The notes beneath the pieces were generated by a model. It was not told where the DNA came from. It searched no databases and was given only the letters and a program-made list of their open reading frames with translations. Position numbers and translations under genes: made by a program. DNA of 64,000 bases from WHSW01 sp963781265 (lineage in GTDB: Bacteria; Actinomycetota; Thermoleophilia; Solirubrobacterales; 70-9). The stretch's first letter is position 1. Each line of letters opens with the position of its first letter. The DNA lies in NCBI GenBank assembly GCA_963781265.1, contig CAWAFH010000015.1:1-64000 (forward strand). The letters are read 5' to 3'. Positions 53,279 through 61,065 of this stretch are shown here, in pieces.

Positions 53279-55540
53279 ATGAATCAGCCTCGCAGCCTCG
53301 CAGCCCGCGCCGGGCGCTGGAGCGCCACCCACCGCAAGAAGGCGATCTGGGGTTGGCTGGCATTCGTGATCGTCTCGGTTGCGATCGGCGGGGCGGTTGG
53401 GACAAAGGTCCTCCAGCAGGACGAGCTCGGGGTGGGCGAGTCCGGGCGCGCCGACCAGGCGATCGAGGGGGCGTTCCCGAGGAGTGCCGAAGAGCTGGTC
53501 CTGATCGAGAGCGACACCGAGACGGCGACCGACCCGAGCTTCCGCGCCGTGGTCGCGGACGTGCAGCGGCGCCTCGCGCAGGTGCCGTACGCCCAGGAGT
53601 TCGAGAGCCCCTACGCGGCGGGCAACGGCGGCCAGGTCTCTGCCGACGCCCACTCCGCCCTGCTGCGTTTCAAGATCGTCGGAGACGACACGGAGACGCA
53701 GGATCGAGTCGGCCCGGCCCTTGCCGCGATCAGCGCCGCGCAGGCAGCCAACCCGGGCTTCACGATCGGCCAAACCGGCGACGCCAGCGTCAATAAGCAG
53801 CTCAACGAGTCGATCAGCGACGACTTCAAGCAGGCGCTGTTCACCTCCCTGCCGATCACGCTGCTGATCCTGCTGCTCGCGTTCGGCGCACTCGTGGCTG
53901 CCGGTGTGCCGCTGCTGCTGGCGCTGACCGCGGTGCTGGCGACGATCGGGCTGATGGGCCCGATCAGCCAGCTGAGCGGAGTGGACAGCTCGGTCAACGA
54001 GGTGATCCTGCTGATCGGGCTTGCGGTGGGAGTCGACTACTCGATGTTCTACCTGCGCCGCGAACGCGAGGAACGCGAGTCGGGGCGCAGCGAATCGGCG
54101 TCGCTGGCGGCGGCGGCTGCAACCTCCGGGCGGGCGGTGATGATCTCCGGTCTCACGGTGATGATCGCGATGGCCGGGATGTACCTGGCGGGCGCGTCGA
54201 CCTTCCAGTCGTTCGCAACCGGCACGATCCTCGTTGTCGCGGTGGCGGTGGTGGGGTCGCTCACGGTGCTTCCGGCGACCCTGGCCTGGCTCGGTGACCG
54301 GATCGAAAAGGGAGGCGTCCCGATCATCAAGGACCAGCCGTGGAACGCCGGGGAGAGCGCGCTTTGGTCACGGATCCTGAGCCCGGTCCTTCGTCATCCC
54401 GTTGTTGCGGTCGTCGCTGCCGGTGGCTTGCTGGTGATCCTGTCGATTCCCGCCTTCCGCCTTCACACGGCGAACCCGAGCGTCAGAACGCTGCCGCAGG
54501 ACCTCTCGGTGATCCAGACCTACAACCAGATTCAGGCGGTCTTCCCCGGTGGCCCAATTCCGGCCATCGTCGCCGTCAGCGCCGCGGATGTGACCTCGCC
54601 CGAGGTGAGCGGCGCGATCGCGGACCTACGTGACCAGGCCGCGTCCAGCGCGGACTTCGAGCAGCCGATCACGACGGAGGTGAGCGCTGACCGCACGGTC
54701 GCCCAGGTCAGCATCCCGCTTGCCGGGGACGGCAGCGACTCCCAATCGACGGCGGCCCTCGCCTCGCTGCGGGACGATCTGATTCCGGCGACAGTCGGAG
54801 GAGCCCCGGGCGTCACCGCCGACGTGACCGGCTACACCGCCGAGTCGGAGGACTTCACGGACACGCTGAAGTCACATGCACCGCTGGTGTTCGGATTCGT
54901 GCTGCTGGCGGCGTTCATCCTGCTGCTGTTCACTTTCCGTTCGATCGTCATCCCGTTCAAGGCGATCGTGCTCAACCTGCTCTCAGTTGGGGCGGCCTAC
55001 GGGATCCTCGTCTGGATCTTCCAAGAAGGCCACCTGGAGTCGCTGCTGGGCTTCGAGTCGAGCGGAGCGATCGTCTCGTGGATGCCGATCTTCCTGTTCG
55101 TCGTCCTGTTCGGGCTCTCGATGGACTACCACGTGTTCATCCTCACCCGGATCCGCGAGGCCTTCGATCGAGGAATGCCAACCAACGAAGCGGTGGCGCA
55201 CGGGATCAAGACCACCGCAGGCGTCGTGACCAGCGCCGCGGTCGTGATGATCTCTGTGTTTGCGATCTTCGCCACCCTTTCGCTGCTGATCTTCAAGCAA
55301 CTTGGCGTCGGGCTCGCGATGGCGGTTCTGATCGACGCGACGATCATCCGCGGGGTGCTGCTGCCGGCGACGATGAAGCTGCTCGGCGACTGGAACTGGT
55401 ACCTCCCGGGCTGGCTGGAGTGGCTGCCCCGCGTCACTCAAGAGCCCGAGTTGCCGCCGGTCGCTCCCGGCGAGGCCGAGGCGGACCGGCGCGAGCCGCC
55501 GACGAAGTCGGCGGACTCCGGGGCCAAACACGCAGGTTGA
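53279..55540 (+). CDS. MMPL/RND family membrane transporter
   Basis: 753 residues with two copies of the MMPL unit: one N-terminal helix (about 24-45), an extracytoplasmic domain, five or six helices (about 200-375), a second external domain and a second helix set (about 540-720). VILLIGLAVGVDYSMFYLRREREE and FVVLFGLSMDYHVFILTRIREAFDRG are the conserved GxxxDY/MDY proton-relay helices with their basic cytoplasmic ends. Related proteins export lipids in mycobacteria or drugs. The substrate is unknown. GGGAGGAG lies about 8 nt before ATG 53279. No TetR/MarR regulator is adjacent. Confidence 0.9.
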   Translation: MNQPRSLAARAGRWSATHRKKAIWGWLAFVIVSVAIGGAVGTKVLQQDELGVGESGRADQAIEGAFPRSAEELVLIESDTETATDPSFRAVVADVQRRLAQVPYAQEFESPYAAGNGGQVSADAHSALLRFKIVGDDTETQDRVGPALAAISAAQAANPGFTIGQTGDASVNKQLNESISDDFKQALFTSLPITLLILLLAFGALVAAGVPLLLALTAVLATIGLMGPISQLSGVDSSVNEVILLIGLAVGVDYSMFYLRREREERESGRSESASLAAAAATSGRAVMISGLTVMIAMAGMYLAGASTFQSFATGTILVVAVAVVGSLTVLPATLAWLGDRIEKGGVPIIKDQPWNAGESALWSRILSPVLRHPVVAVVAAGGLLVILSIPAFRLHTANPSVRTLPQDLSVIQTYNQIQAVFPGGPIPAIVAVSAADVTSPEVSGAIADLRDQAASSADFEQPITTEVSADRTVAQVSIPLAGDGSDSQSTAALASLRDDLIPATVGGAPGVTADVTGYTAESEDFTDTLKSHAPLVFGFVLLAAFILLLFTFRSIVIPFKAIVLNLLSVGAAYGILVWIFQEGHLESLLGFESSGAIVSWMPIFLFVVLFGLSMDYHVFILTRIREAFDRGMPTNEAVAHGIKTTAGVVTSAAVVMISVFAIFATLSLLIFKQLGVGLAMAVLIDATIIRGVLLPATMKLLGDWNWYLPGWLEWLPRVTQEPELPPVAPGEAEADRREPPTKSADSGAKHAG

Positions 55541-55690
55541 CGGGCAGCGGATCGGCGGTTCGACGCGTTTGCGGCCGACCCGCGGCCGCGCGGCGCGTCG
55601 GCGAGTGCCCCGCAAACCGCATCGCCAAGCCGCATGCAGCGGTCACCGGAAGCACACCGTCAGCGGCACACCCGCTGTCACAATGTCGGC
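55541..55690. other. MMPL-ispG spacer with inverted repeat and ispG -10
   Basis: GTTTGCGG near 55569 and CCGCAAAC near 55612 could form a long hairpin. CACAAT at 55679-55684 lies 6 nt before the ispG ATG and may be a leaderless -10. No gene seen. Confidence 0.4.
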
Positions 55691-56983
55691 ATGGCATCGA
55701 AGCGCCAGATCTTCGTCGGAGGCGTGCCGATCGGCGGGGGCGCCCCGGTCGTCGTGCAGACGATGACCAAGACCGAGACCGCCAACCTCGAGGCGACGAT
55801 GGATCAGATCGAGAAGGTCGCCGAGGCCGGCGCCGACCTGGTCCGCTGCGCCGTCCCGCGCGACGAGGACGCCGTCGCGCTGAAGACGATCGTGGAACGC
55901 TCGCCGATCCCGATCATCGCGGACATCCACTTCAACTACACCCTCGCCCTGAAGGCGATCGACGCCGGCGCGCACTGCATCCGGCTCAACCCGGGCAACA
56001 TCGGCGGCCGCGAGAAGGTCGCCGAGGTCGCGATCAAGGCGAACGAGCACAACGTGCCGATGCGAATCGGGGTCAACTCGGGCTCGCTGCCCAAGCACCT
56101 GCACCCGCTCGAGCGCGAGAACCCGGTGGAGGCGCTGGTGACCGCGGCCACCGAGTTCGTCGAGATGATGGAGTCGCTGGACTTCGAGAACTTCAAGGTG
56201 TCGATCAAGTCGACCAACGTCCCGAACACGATCGCCGCCAACCGGCTGCTGGCCGAACGGATCCCGTACCCGATCCATCTCGGGATCACCGAGGCCGGGA
56301 CGAAGTGGTCGGGGTCGCTGAAGTCCGCCGTGGGCCTCGGGACCCTGCTCGCCGACGGGGTGGGGGACACGATCCGGATCAGCCTCTCGACCTTCCACGC
56401 CGAGGAGGAGGTCAAGGTGGCCTGGGAGATCCTCAAGGCGCTCCAGCTGCGCGAGCGCGGCCCGGTGCTGATCGCCTGCCCGACCTGCGGCCGGCTGCAG
56501 TTCGACATGGACTCGGTCGTCGCCGAGATCGAGCAGCGCCTGGAGGCCTACGAGGAGCCGATCGAGGTCGCCGTGCTCGGCTGCGCGGTCAACGGGATCG
56601 GCGAGGCTTCGCACGCCGACTTCGGGATCACCGGCGCCAAGAACGAGGGCCTGATCTTCGCCCACGGCAAGCCGCTGAAGAAGGTCCCGCAGGACGACCT
56701 CGTCGACGCCCTGTTCCGTGAGATCGACAAGACCCTCGACCGCGGCTCGCTCGAGGTCGACGACCGCAAGGCAGCCGAGGGCGCCGAGTGGCTGCAGCGG
56801 ATCGAGGAGGAGAATGCGGGCGAGCTGACCCCGGAGCGGATCGCCAAGCTCGAGGCCGAGAAGGCTCGCGCCGAGGGCAACGACGTCACCGCGGAGCCGT
56901 TCCTGAAGCCCGTCAAGGGCAAGAAGGTCGAGCTCGACGAGAGCGCCTCGCCGACCGCCGGCCGGCGCTTCACGCGGGCGTGA
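55691..56983 (+). CDS. ispG: 4-hydroxy-3-methylbut-2-enyl-diphosphate synthase
   Basis: 430 residues. VVVQTMTKTETANLEATMDQI, LVRCAVPRDEDA, PIIADIHFNYTLALKAI, CIRLNPGNIGG and RIGVNSGSLPKHL make the barrel. The [4Fe-4S] ligands are in LIACPTCGRLQFD (two Cys) and VAVLGCAVNGIGE. It makes HMBPP in the MEP pathway with dxr. A charged C-terminal tail of about 70 residues (from about 360) is longer than in E. coli. ATG 55691 is the only sensible start. Its end overlaps the VOC gene by GTGA. Confidence 0.95.
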   Translation: MASKRQIFVGGVPIGGGAPVVVQTMTKTETANLEATMDQIEKVAEAGADLVRCAVPRDEDAVALKTIVERSPIPIIADIHFNYTLALKAIDAGAHCIRLNPGNIGGREKVAEVAIKANEHNVPMRIGVNSGSLPKHLHPLERENPVEALVTAATEFVEMMESLDFENFKVSIKSTNVPNTIAANRLLAERIPYPIHLGITEAGTKWSGSLKSAVGLGTLLADGVGDTIRISLSTFHAEEEVKVAWEILKALQLRERGPVLIACPTCGRLQFDMDSVVAEIEQRLEAYEEPIEVAVLGCAVNGIGEASHADFGITGAKNEGLIFAHGKPLKKVPQDDLVDALFREIDKTLDRGSLEVDDRKAAEGAEWLQRIEEENAGELTPERIAKLEAEKARAEGNDVTAEPFLKPVKGKKVELDESASPTAGRRFTRA

Positions 56984-57396
56984 GCGACCGCCCCGTCGAC
57001 CACCTCGATCTCGTGGTCACCGACCTCGAGCGCTCGCTCGAGTTCTACAACGGGTTGCTCGAGCCGCTGGGCTTCGTCCGCAACACCGCGATCGTCGGCG
57101 AGCGCGGCGAGCGGGTCATCTACATCGGCGGCAGCGGGGGCCCCTCGGTGGGCCTGCGCCAGGCGCAGTCCGACGCACACCCGGTGCCGTATGACCGCTA
57201 CGCGGTCGGCATCCACCACCTCTGCTTCGGGGCGCCCAGCCGCGAGGTCGTGGACGAGCGCGCGGCGTGGCTGCGCGAGCGCGGTGCCGAGATCGAGAGC
57301 GGGCCTGCCGAGTACGAGTACATGGCCGGTTACTACGCGGTCTTCTTCCACGACCCGGACGGGATCAAGCTCGAGATCAAGCACGTTCCCGGCTGA
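56980..57396 (+). CDS. VOC (glyoxalase/dioxygenase) family protein
   Basis: 138 residues: VDHLDLVVTDLERSLEFYNGLLEPLGF, GIHHLCFGAPSREVVDERAAWLRERGAEI and YYAVFFHDPDGIKLEIKHVPG. His 8, His in GIHHL and Glu in LEIKH are the expected metal ligands. Such proteins are isomerases, dioxygenases or resistance proteins; no substrate can be given. GTG 56980 overlaps ispG; the end overlaps the convergent GNAT gene by 20 bp. Confidence 0.85.
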   Translation: MSDRPVDHLDLVVTDLERSLEFYNGLLEPLGFVRNTAIVGERGERVIYIGGSGGPSVGLRQAQSDAHPVPYDRYAVGIHHLCFGAPSREVVDERAAWLRERGAEIESGPAEYEYMAGYYAVFFHDPDGIKLEIKHVPG

Positions 57397-57856
57397 GCGG
57401 CAGGGGCGCCTCGAGCGTCGTCCACCGATCGACCTCCGGGAGGCCGAACTCGTGCAGCTTCGCCACCGAGCCGACGACGCGGTAGCCGAAGTGACGCCGA
57501 TACCAGGCGATCGTCTCGGGGCGGTCGGCGTTCGTGATCACCCGCCGCGCGCCGGCCTCCGCCATCCGCTCCATGCGCAGCGTCTGCAGGCTGCGACCGA
57601 GCCCCTGGCCGCGGACCGCGGGATCCACCGCGAGCAGCGTCGTCTTGCCGGTCAGCGCTCCGTCCAGCTCGAGCAGCCGGTAGCCGGCGACAGCGACGAT
57701 CGCGCCCTCGGACTCGGCAACGAACCAGTCGCCGACGTCGAAGTCCTCCATCTCCGGCGAGGGCACGTGGTGCATGTTCGCCGTCTCGAGCACGCACAAG
57801 ATCCCGGTGCGATCGGCGGGCAGCCGCGCGGGGCGGATCCGGGCTCGGGCGTGCAC
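57377..57856 (-). CDS. GNAT family N-acetyltransferase
   Basis: 159 residues: VGDWFVAESEGAIVAVAGYRLLE, TTLLAVDPAVRGQGLGRSLQTLRMERM (motif A with RGQGLG) and VITNADRPETIAWYRRHFGYRVVGS. A typical GNAT fold; acceptor unknown. The start is GTG 57856 with TAGGGT 9 nt upstream. It is divergent from proS with 36 bp between starts. Confidence 0.88.
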   Translation of the reverse strand: MHARARIRPARLPADRTGILCVLETANMHHVPSPEMEDFDVGDWFVAESEGAIVAVAGYRLLELDGALTGKTTLLAVDPAVRGQGLGRSLQTLRMERMAEAGARRVITNADRPETIAWYRRHFGYRVVGSVAKLHEFGLPEVDRWTTLEAPLPLSRERA

Positions 57857-57892
57857 GGGCCGACCACCCTACGCCGGTAGGCTGGCCGCTTC
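57857..57892. promoter_or_regulatory. Divergent leaderless promoters (GNAT / proS)
   Basis: Leftward TAGGGT (57871-57866) then 9 nt to GTG 57856. Rightward TAGGCT (57878-57883) then 9 nt to ATG 57893. Confidence 0.55.
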
Positions 57893-59578
57893 ATGACCAG
57901 GCTCTCGACCTACCTCCTGCCGACCCTGCGCGAGGACCCGGCCGACGCCGAGGCCATCTCGCATCGGCTGATGGTGCGCGCCGGTCTCATGCGCCAGCTC
58001 GGGGCGGGCCTTTGGACCTGGCTGCCGGCCGGATACCGGGTCGTGAAGCGGGTCGAGGCCGTGATCCGCGAGGAGATCGACGCGATCGGCGGCCAGGAGA
58101 TGCTGATGCCGGTCCTACAGCCGGCGGAGCTCTGGCAGCGCACCGGCCGGTACGAGATCGAGGAGCTGTTCAAGCTCAACGACCGCAAGGACTCGCCGCA
58201 CGTGCTGGCGATGACCAACGAGGAGGCGCTGACCTTCCACGTCGCCCGCGACATCCGGTCCTACCGCGAGCTGCCGAAGATCCTCTACCACCTGCAGGTC
58301 AAGGAGCGCGACGAGCCGCGCCCGCGCGCCGGCGTCCTGCGCACGCGCGAGTTCACGATGAAGGACTCGTACTCGTTCGACCGCGACGAGGAGGGGCTCG
58401 ACGCCAGCTACGACCTGCACCGCCGCGCTTACGCGCGGATCCTCGACCGCTGCGAGCTGCGCTGGTATGAGGTCGAGTCCGACGTCGGGATGATGGGCGG
58501 CTCCGCCGCGCACGAGTACATGGCGCCGTGCGAGGCGGGAGAGGACGAGGTCGCCCTGGCGCCGGGCTACGCGGCGAACGTCGAGGTCGCCTCGGCGACC
58601 GCCCAGGCGGTTGAGCTGCCGCCGGCGCTCGACGAGCCCCGCGAGGTCCCGACCCCGGGCCTGACCACGGTCGACGAGGTCTCGGAGGCGCTCGGAGTCG
58701 CGCCCGGCGCGGCGCTCAAGGCGATGCCGGTGATCGTCGAGGGGCGGGGGATGGTGCTCGCCCTGGTCCGCGGCGACCACCGGCTGAACGAGACCAAGCT
58801 GCGCAACGCGCTCGGCGCCGGCTTCAGGCAGGCGAGCGCCGACGAGATCGAGGCCGAGCTCGGCCCGCCCGGGTTCATCGGCCCGGTCGGTGCGCAGGTG
58901 CCGGTGGTCAAGGACGCGGCGATCCAGGGGTCCGGCTATTTCGCCGGCGCCAACAAGCCCGACACGCATCTGATCGGGGTCGAGCCGGGCCGCGACTTCG
59001 AGTTCACCGAGCTCGACTTTCGCTCGGTCGAGGCCGGCGACCTGTCGCCGTCGGGTGACCCGATCGAGATCGAGACGGCGATCGAGGTCGGCAACATCTT
59101 CAAGCTCGGGACGCGCTACTCGGAGCCGCTCGGCGCCGCCTACCTGGACCCGGACGGCAAGGAGCGCCCGATCGTGATGGGGTGCTACGGGATCGGCCCG
59201 GCGCGGATCATCGCCGCGGCGATCGAGCAGGGCGCCGACGAGCAGGGGATCGTCTGGCCGCGCTCACAGGCGCCCTGGCAGGTCCACCTGGTCGCGCTCG
59301 GCAAGGAGGGCGAGGAGACGTTCGAGGCGGCGGAGCGCCTGTACGAGGAGCTGCGCGAAGCGGCGATCGAGGTCCTGTTCGACGACCGCGCGGCCGGTCC
59401 GGGGGAGAAGCTCACCGACGCCGAGCTGCTGGGCTGCCCGTTGCGGATCGTGGTCGGCAAGCGGGCGCTCGCCGAGGGCGAGGTCGAGGCCCGCGAGCGG
59501 CGCTCGGGCGCCGACCACCGGCTCTTGCTCGCCGACGCGGCGCGACGCGCCGGCGAGATTCTCGAGCGGCTCGGCTGA
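57893..59578 (+). CDS. proS: Prolyl-tRNA synthetase, bacterial type
   Basis: 561 residues of class II synthetase: MLMPVLQPAELWQRTGRYE, LAMTNEEALTFHVARDI, RPRAGVLRTREFTMKDSYSFD (motif 2), the inserted editing domain (about 225-380, TPGLTTVDEVSEALGV, PVIVEGRGMVLALVRGDHRLNETKL), IEVGNIFKLGTRYSE, MGCYGIGPARIIAAAIEQ (motif 3) and the C-terminal anticodon domain. It charges tRNA-Pro and edits Ala-tRNA-Pro. It lies downstream of ispG as in many bacteria, with a VOC and a GNAT gene between. Confidence 0.96.
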   Translation: MTRLSTYLLPTLREDPADAEAISHRLMVRAGLMRQLGAGLWTWLPAGYRVVKRVEAVIREEIDAIGGQEMLMPVLQPAELWQRTGRYEIEELFKLNDRKDSPHVLAMTNEEALTFHVARDIRSYRELPKILYHLQVKERDEPRPRAGVLRTREFTMKDSYSFDRDEEGLDASYDLHRRAYARILDRCELRWYEVESDVGMMGGSAAHEYMAPCEAGEDEVALAPGYAANVEVASATAQAVELPPALDEPREVPTPGLTTVDEVSEALGVAPGAALKAMPVIVEGRGMVLALVRGDHRLNETKLRNALGAGFRQASADEIEAELGPPGFIGPVGAQVPVVKDAAIQGSGYFAGANKPDTHLIGVEPGRDFEFTELDFRSVEAGDLSPSGDPIEIETAIEVGNIFKLGTRYSEPLGAAYLDPDGKERPIVMGCYGIGPARIIAAAIEQGADEQGIVWPRSQAPWQVHLVALGKEGEETFEAAERLYEELREAAIEVLFDDRAAGPGEKLTDAELLGCPLRIVVGKRALAEGEVEARERRSGADHRLLLADAARRAGEILERLG

Positions 59579-59582
59579 GCTG

Positions 59583-60209
59583 ATGCCCTCGAAGCGCCGT
59601 CTGTTCGGGATCGACCGCTCCGGGCCGCTGCCGAGCCAGACCCGCCGCGGGGCGCCGCTGCACCCATGGACGATCCCGAACCTGGTCGGCTACCTGCGCC
59701 TGGTGTCGATTCCGGTCTTCCTGGTCCTCGCCTTCAACACGGAGGACGGGCGGGGAACGGCTCCGGTGCTGCTCTACCTGTGGATCACGGCGGGGGACTA
59801 CCTGGACGGCTTCCTCGCCCGGGCGACCGGTCAGTACTCGCGCATGGGCGCGCTGCTCGATCCGGTCGTCGATCGGCTCGCGGTGCTCGCCGGGGCCGTG
59901 GTCTGCTGGCACTTCGAGCTGCTCCCGCGCTGGGCGCTCGCGCTGCTGGCCGTGCGCGAGGTCGCGACCCTGGCCCTGGCCCAGCTCGCGCTGCGGCGCG
60001 GGATCGACATCGAGGTCAACTGGATCGGGCGGATCGGCGTCTTCCTGGTCTTCGGCGGGATCTTCTGGAGCATGGTCTTCGACTGGTGGATCATCCAGGC
60101 CGGGTTCGTCCTCGGGGTGCTGATGACGGTCCTCGCGACGGTCGTCTACGTGCGCGCGGCGCTCGGCCGGGCGCCGCATGGGGGCGTGCAACCGTCAAGC
60201 TCAACTTGA
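59583..60209 (+). CDS. CDP-alcohol phosphatidyltransferase (PgsA-like)
   Basis: 208 residues with about five membrane helices. The family motif is complete: DYLDGFLARATGQYSRMGAL followed by LDPVVDR, that is D-x2-DG-x2-AR-x8-G-x3-D-x3-D at about 70-97. It joins CDP-diacylglycerol (made by CdsA) to an alcohol, most likely glycerol 3-phosphate. The acceptor is not proven. The N-terminus (MPSKRRLFGIDRSGPLPSQT) is basic and cytoplasmic. ATG 59583 lies 4 bp after proS. Confidence 0.88.
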   Translation: MPSKRRLFGIDRSGPLPSQTRRGAPLHPWTIPNLVGYLRLVSIPVFLVLAFNTEDGRGTAPVLLYLWITAGDYLDGFLARATGQYSRMGALLDPVVDRLAVLAGAVVCWHFELLPRWALALLAVREVATLALAQLALRRGIDIEVNWIGRIGVFLVFGGIFWSMVFDWWIIQAGFVLGVLMTVLATVVYVRAALGRAPHGGVQPSSST

Positions 60210-60232
60210 AGTTTGCGCTGCGGCCTTATAAT
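60206..60232 (+). promoter_or_regulatory. Consensus sigma-A-type promoter of the rsiG-like gene
   Basis: TATAAT at 60227-60232 is a perfect -10, the only one I noted in this GC-rich window. TTGAAG at 60206-60211 is a reasonable -35 with a short 15-nt spacer. The start would be near 60239, 8 nt before GTG 60248. Confidence 0.6.
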
Positions 60233-60247
60233 CGCCGGTAGCCGGCC

Positions 60248-60553
60248 GTGGCCGGGAATCCCAACCCGCAGGACGTGATGAGCACCGAATACGACGAAAC
60301 CTTCCCCGACATGGGCTCGATGAGCGACCAGGAGCTCAAGGACCTGATCAACCAGCTCACCGAGGAGGAGCGCGAGGTCTCATATCGCCGTCGTGTTCTG
60401 CACGGCAAGATCGACATCATGCGCGCCGAGTTGGTCAACCGGCTCAAGGTGAAGCGCGAGGGCGGCGACGCCGCGCTCAGCGGCGCCGACGTCGAGCAGC
60501 TGACCGACATCCTGCTCGGCAAGGTGCCGCCGTCTCCGGAGGACGAGTCCTAG
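60248..60553 (+). CDS. RsiG-like small anti-sigma factor (predicted c-di-GMP binder)
   Basis: 101 residues. The N-terminal tail is disordered-looking and the core (about 26-66) is one strong helix (SDQELKDLINQLTEEEREVS, YRRRVLHGKIDIMRAELVNRL). It contains E41-x3-S45-x2-R48-x3-H52-x3-D56. The published RsiG c-di-GMP motif of actinobacteria is E-x3-S-x2-R-x3-Q-x3-D, so four of five signature residues match at exact spacing, with His for Gln. RsiG binds the sporulation/motility-type sigma factor WhiG or FliA when bound to c-di-GMP. No sigma gene is in the window. An ATG at 60278 is an alternative start that keeps the motif. Confidence 0.6.
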   Translation: MAGNPNPQDVMSTEYDETFPDMGSMSDQELKDLINQLTEEEREVSYRRRVLHGKIDIMRAELVNRLKVKREGGDAALSGADVEQLTDILLGKVPPSPEDES

Positions 60554-60584
60554 GTGGACTCGTCGTCAACAGGGGTCTGAACCG

Positions 60585-61055
60585 ATGGCGCTCCATTGTC
60601 CCGAGTGCGGCTTCGTCAATCCCGAGGGCGCCAACTACTGCCAGAAGTGCGGCGCCTTTCTCGGTCGCCCGGACGGCAGCGACGAGCCCTCGACGATGAC
60701 TTACAAGGTCGACGAGACCGGCGAGTACACGCCGATCGACATCGACGAGGAGGTCGACAAGACCGGCGCCGCGCTCGTGATCCGCTCGGGCGGCGGCAGG
60801 GCGGGGGAGAGCTTCCCGATCGACCAGGAGCGGCTGAGCATCGGGCGCACGCCCGACGCCGCCGTCTTCCTCGACGACGTCACCGTCTCGCGCAACCACG
60901 CGCTCGTGGTCCAGCGCCAGGATGGCTACTACATCGACGACCTGGGCTCGCTGAACGGCACCTACGTCAACCGGCGGCGGATCGAGTCGCATCGCCTCGA
61001 GGACGGCGACGAGATTCAGATCGGCAAGTACAAGCTCAGTTACCTGGAGCGGTGA
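60585..61055 (+). CDS. Zinc-ribbon plus FHA-domain protein (GarA/OdhI-like context)
   Basis: 156 residues. The N-terminal zinc ribbon CPECGFVNPEGANYCQKCGA has four Cys at 5, 8, 19 and 22. A Thr/Tyr-containing acidic linker (EPSTMTYKVDETGEYTPID) leads to an FHA domain with LSIGRTPDAAV, VSRNHALV and LNGTYVN, the phosphothreonine-binding Gly-Arg, Ser-Arg-x-x-His and Asn-Gly residues. The next gene is ftsR, as garA/odhI neighbours its MerR regulator in mycobacteria and corynebacteria. The linker might be phosphorylated and bind the FHA domain as in GarA, but the exact motif differs. It likely senses Ser/Thr kinase signals. Confidence 0.82.
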   Translation: MALHCPECGFVNPEGANYCQKCGAFLGRPDGSDEPSTMTYKVDETGEYTPIDIDEEVDKTGAALVIRSGGGRAGESFPIDQERLSIGRTPDAAVFLDDVTVSRNHALVVQRQDGYYIDDLGSLNGTYVNRRRIESHRLEDGDEIQIGKYKLSYLER

Positions 61056-61065
61056 GGGGCGCGCG

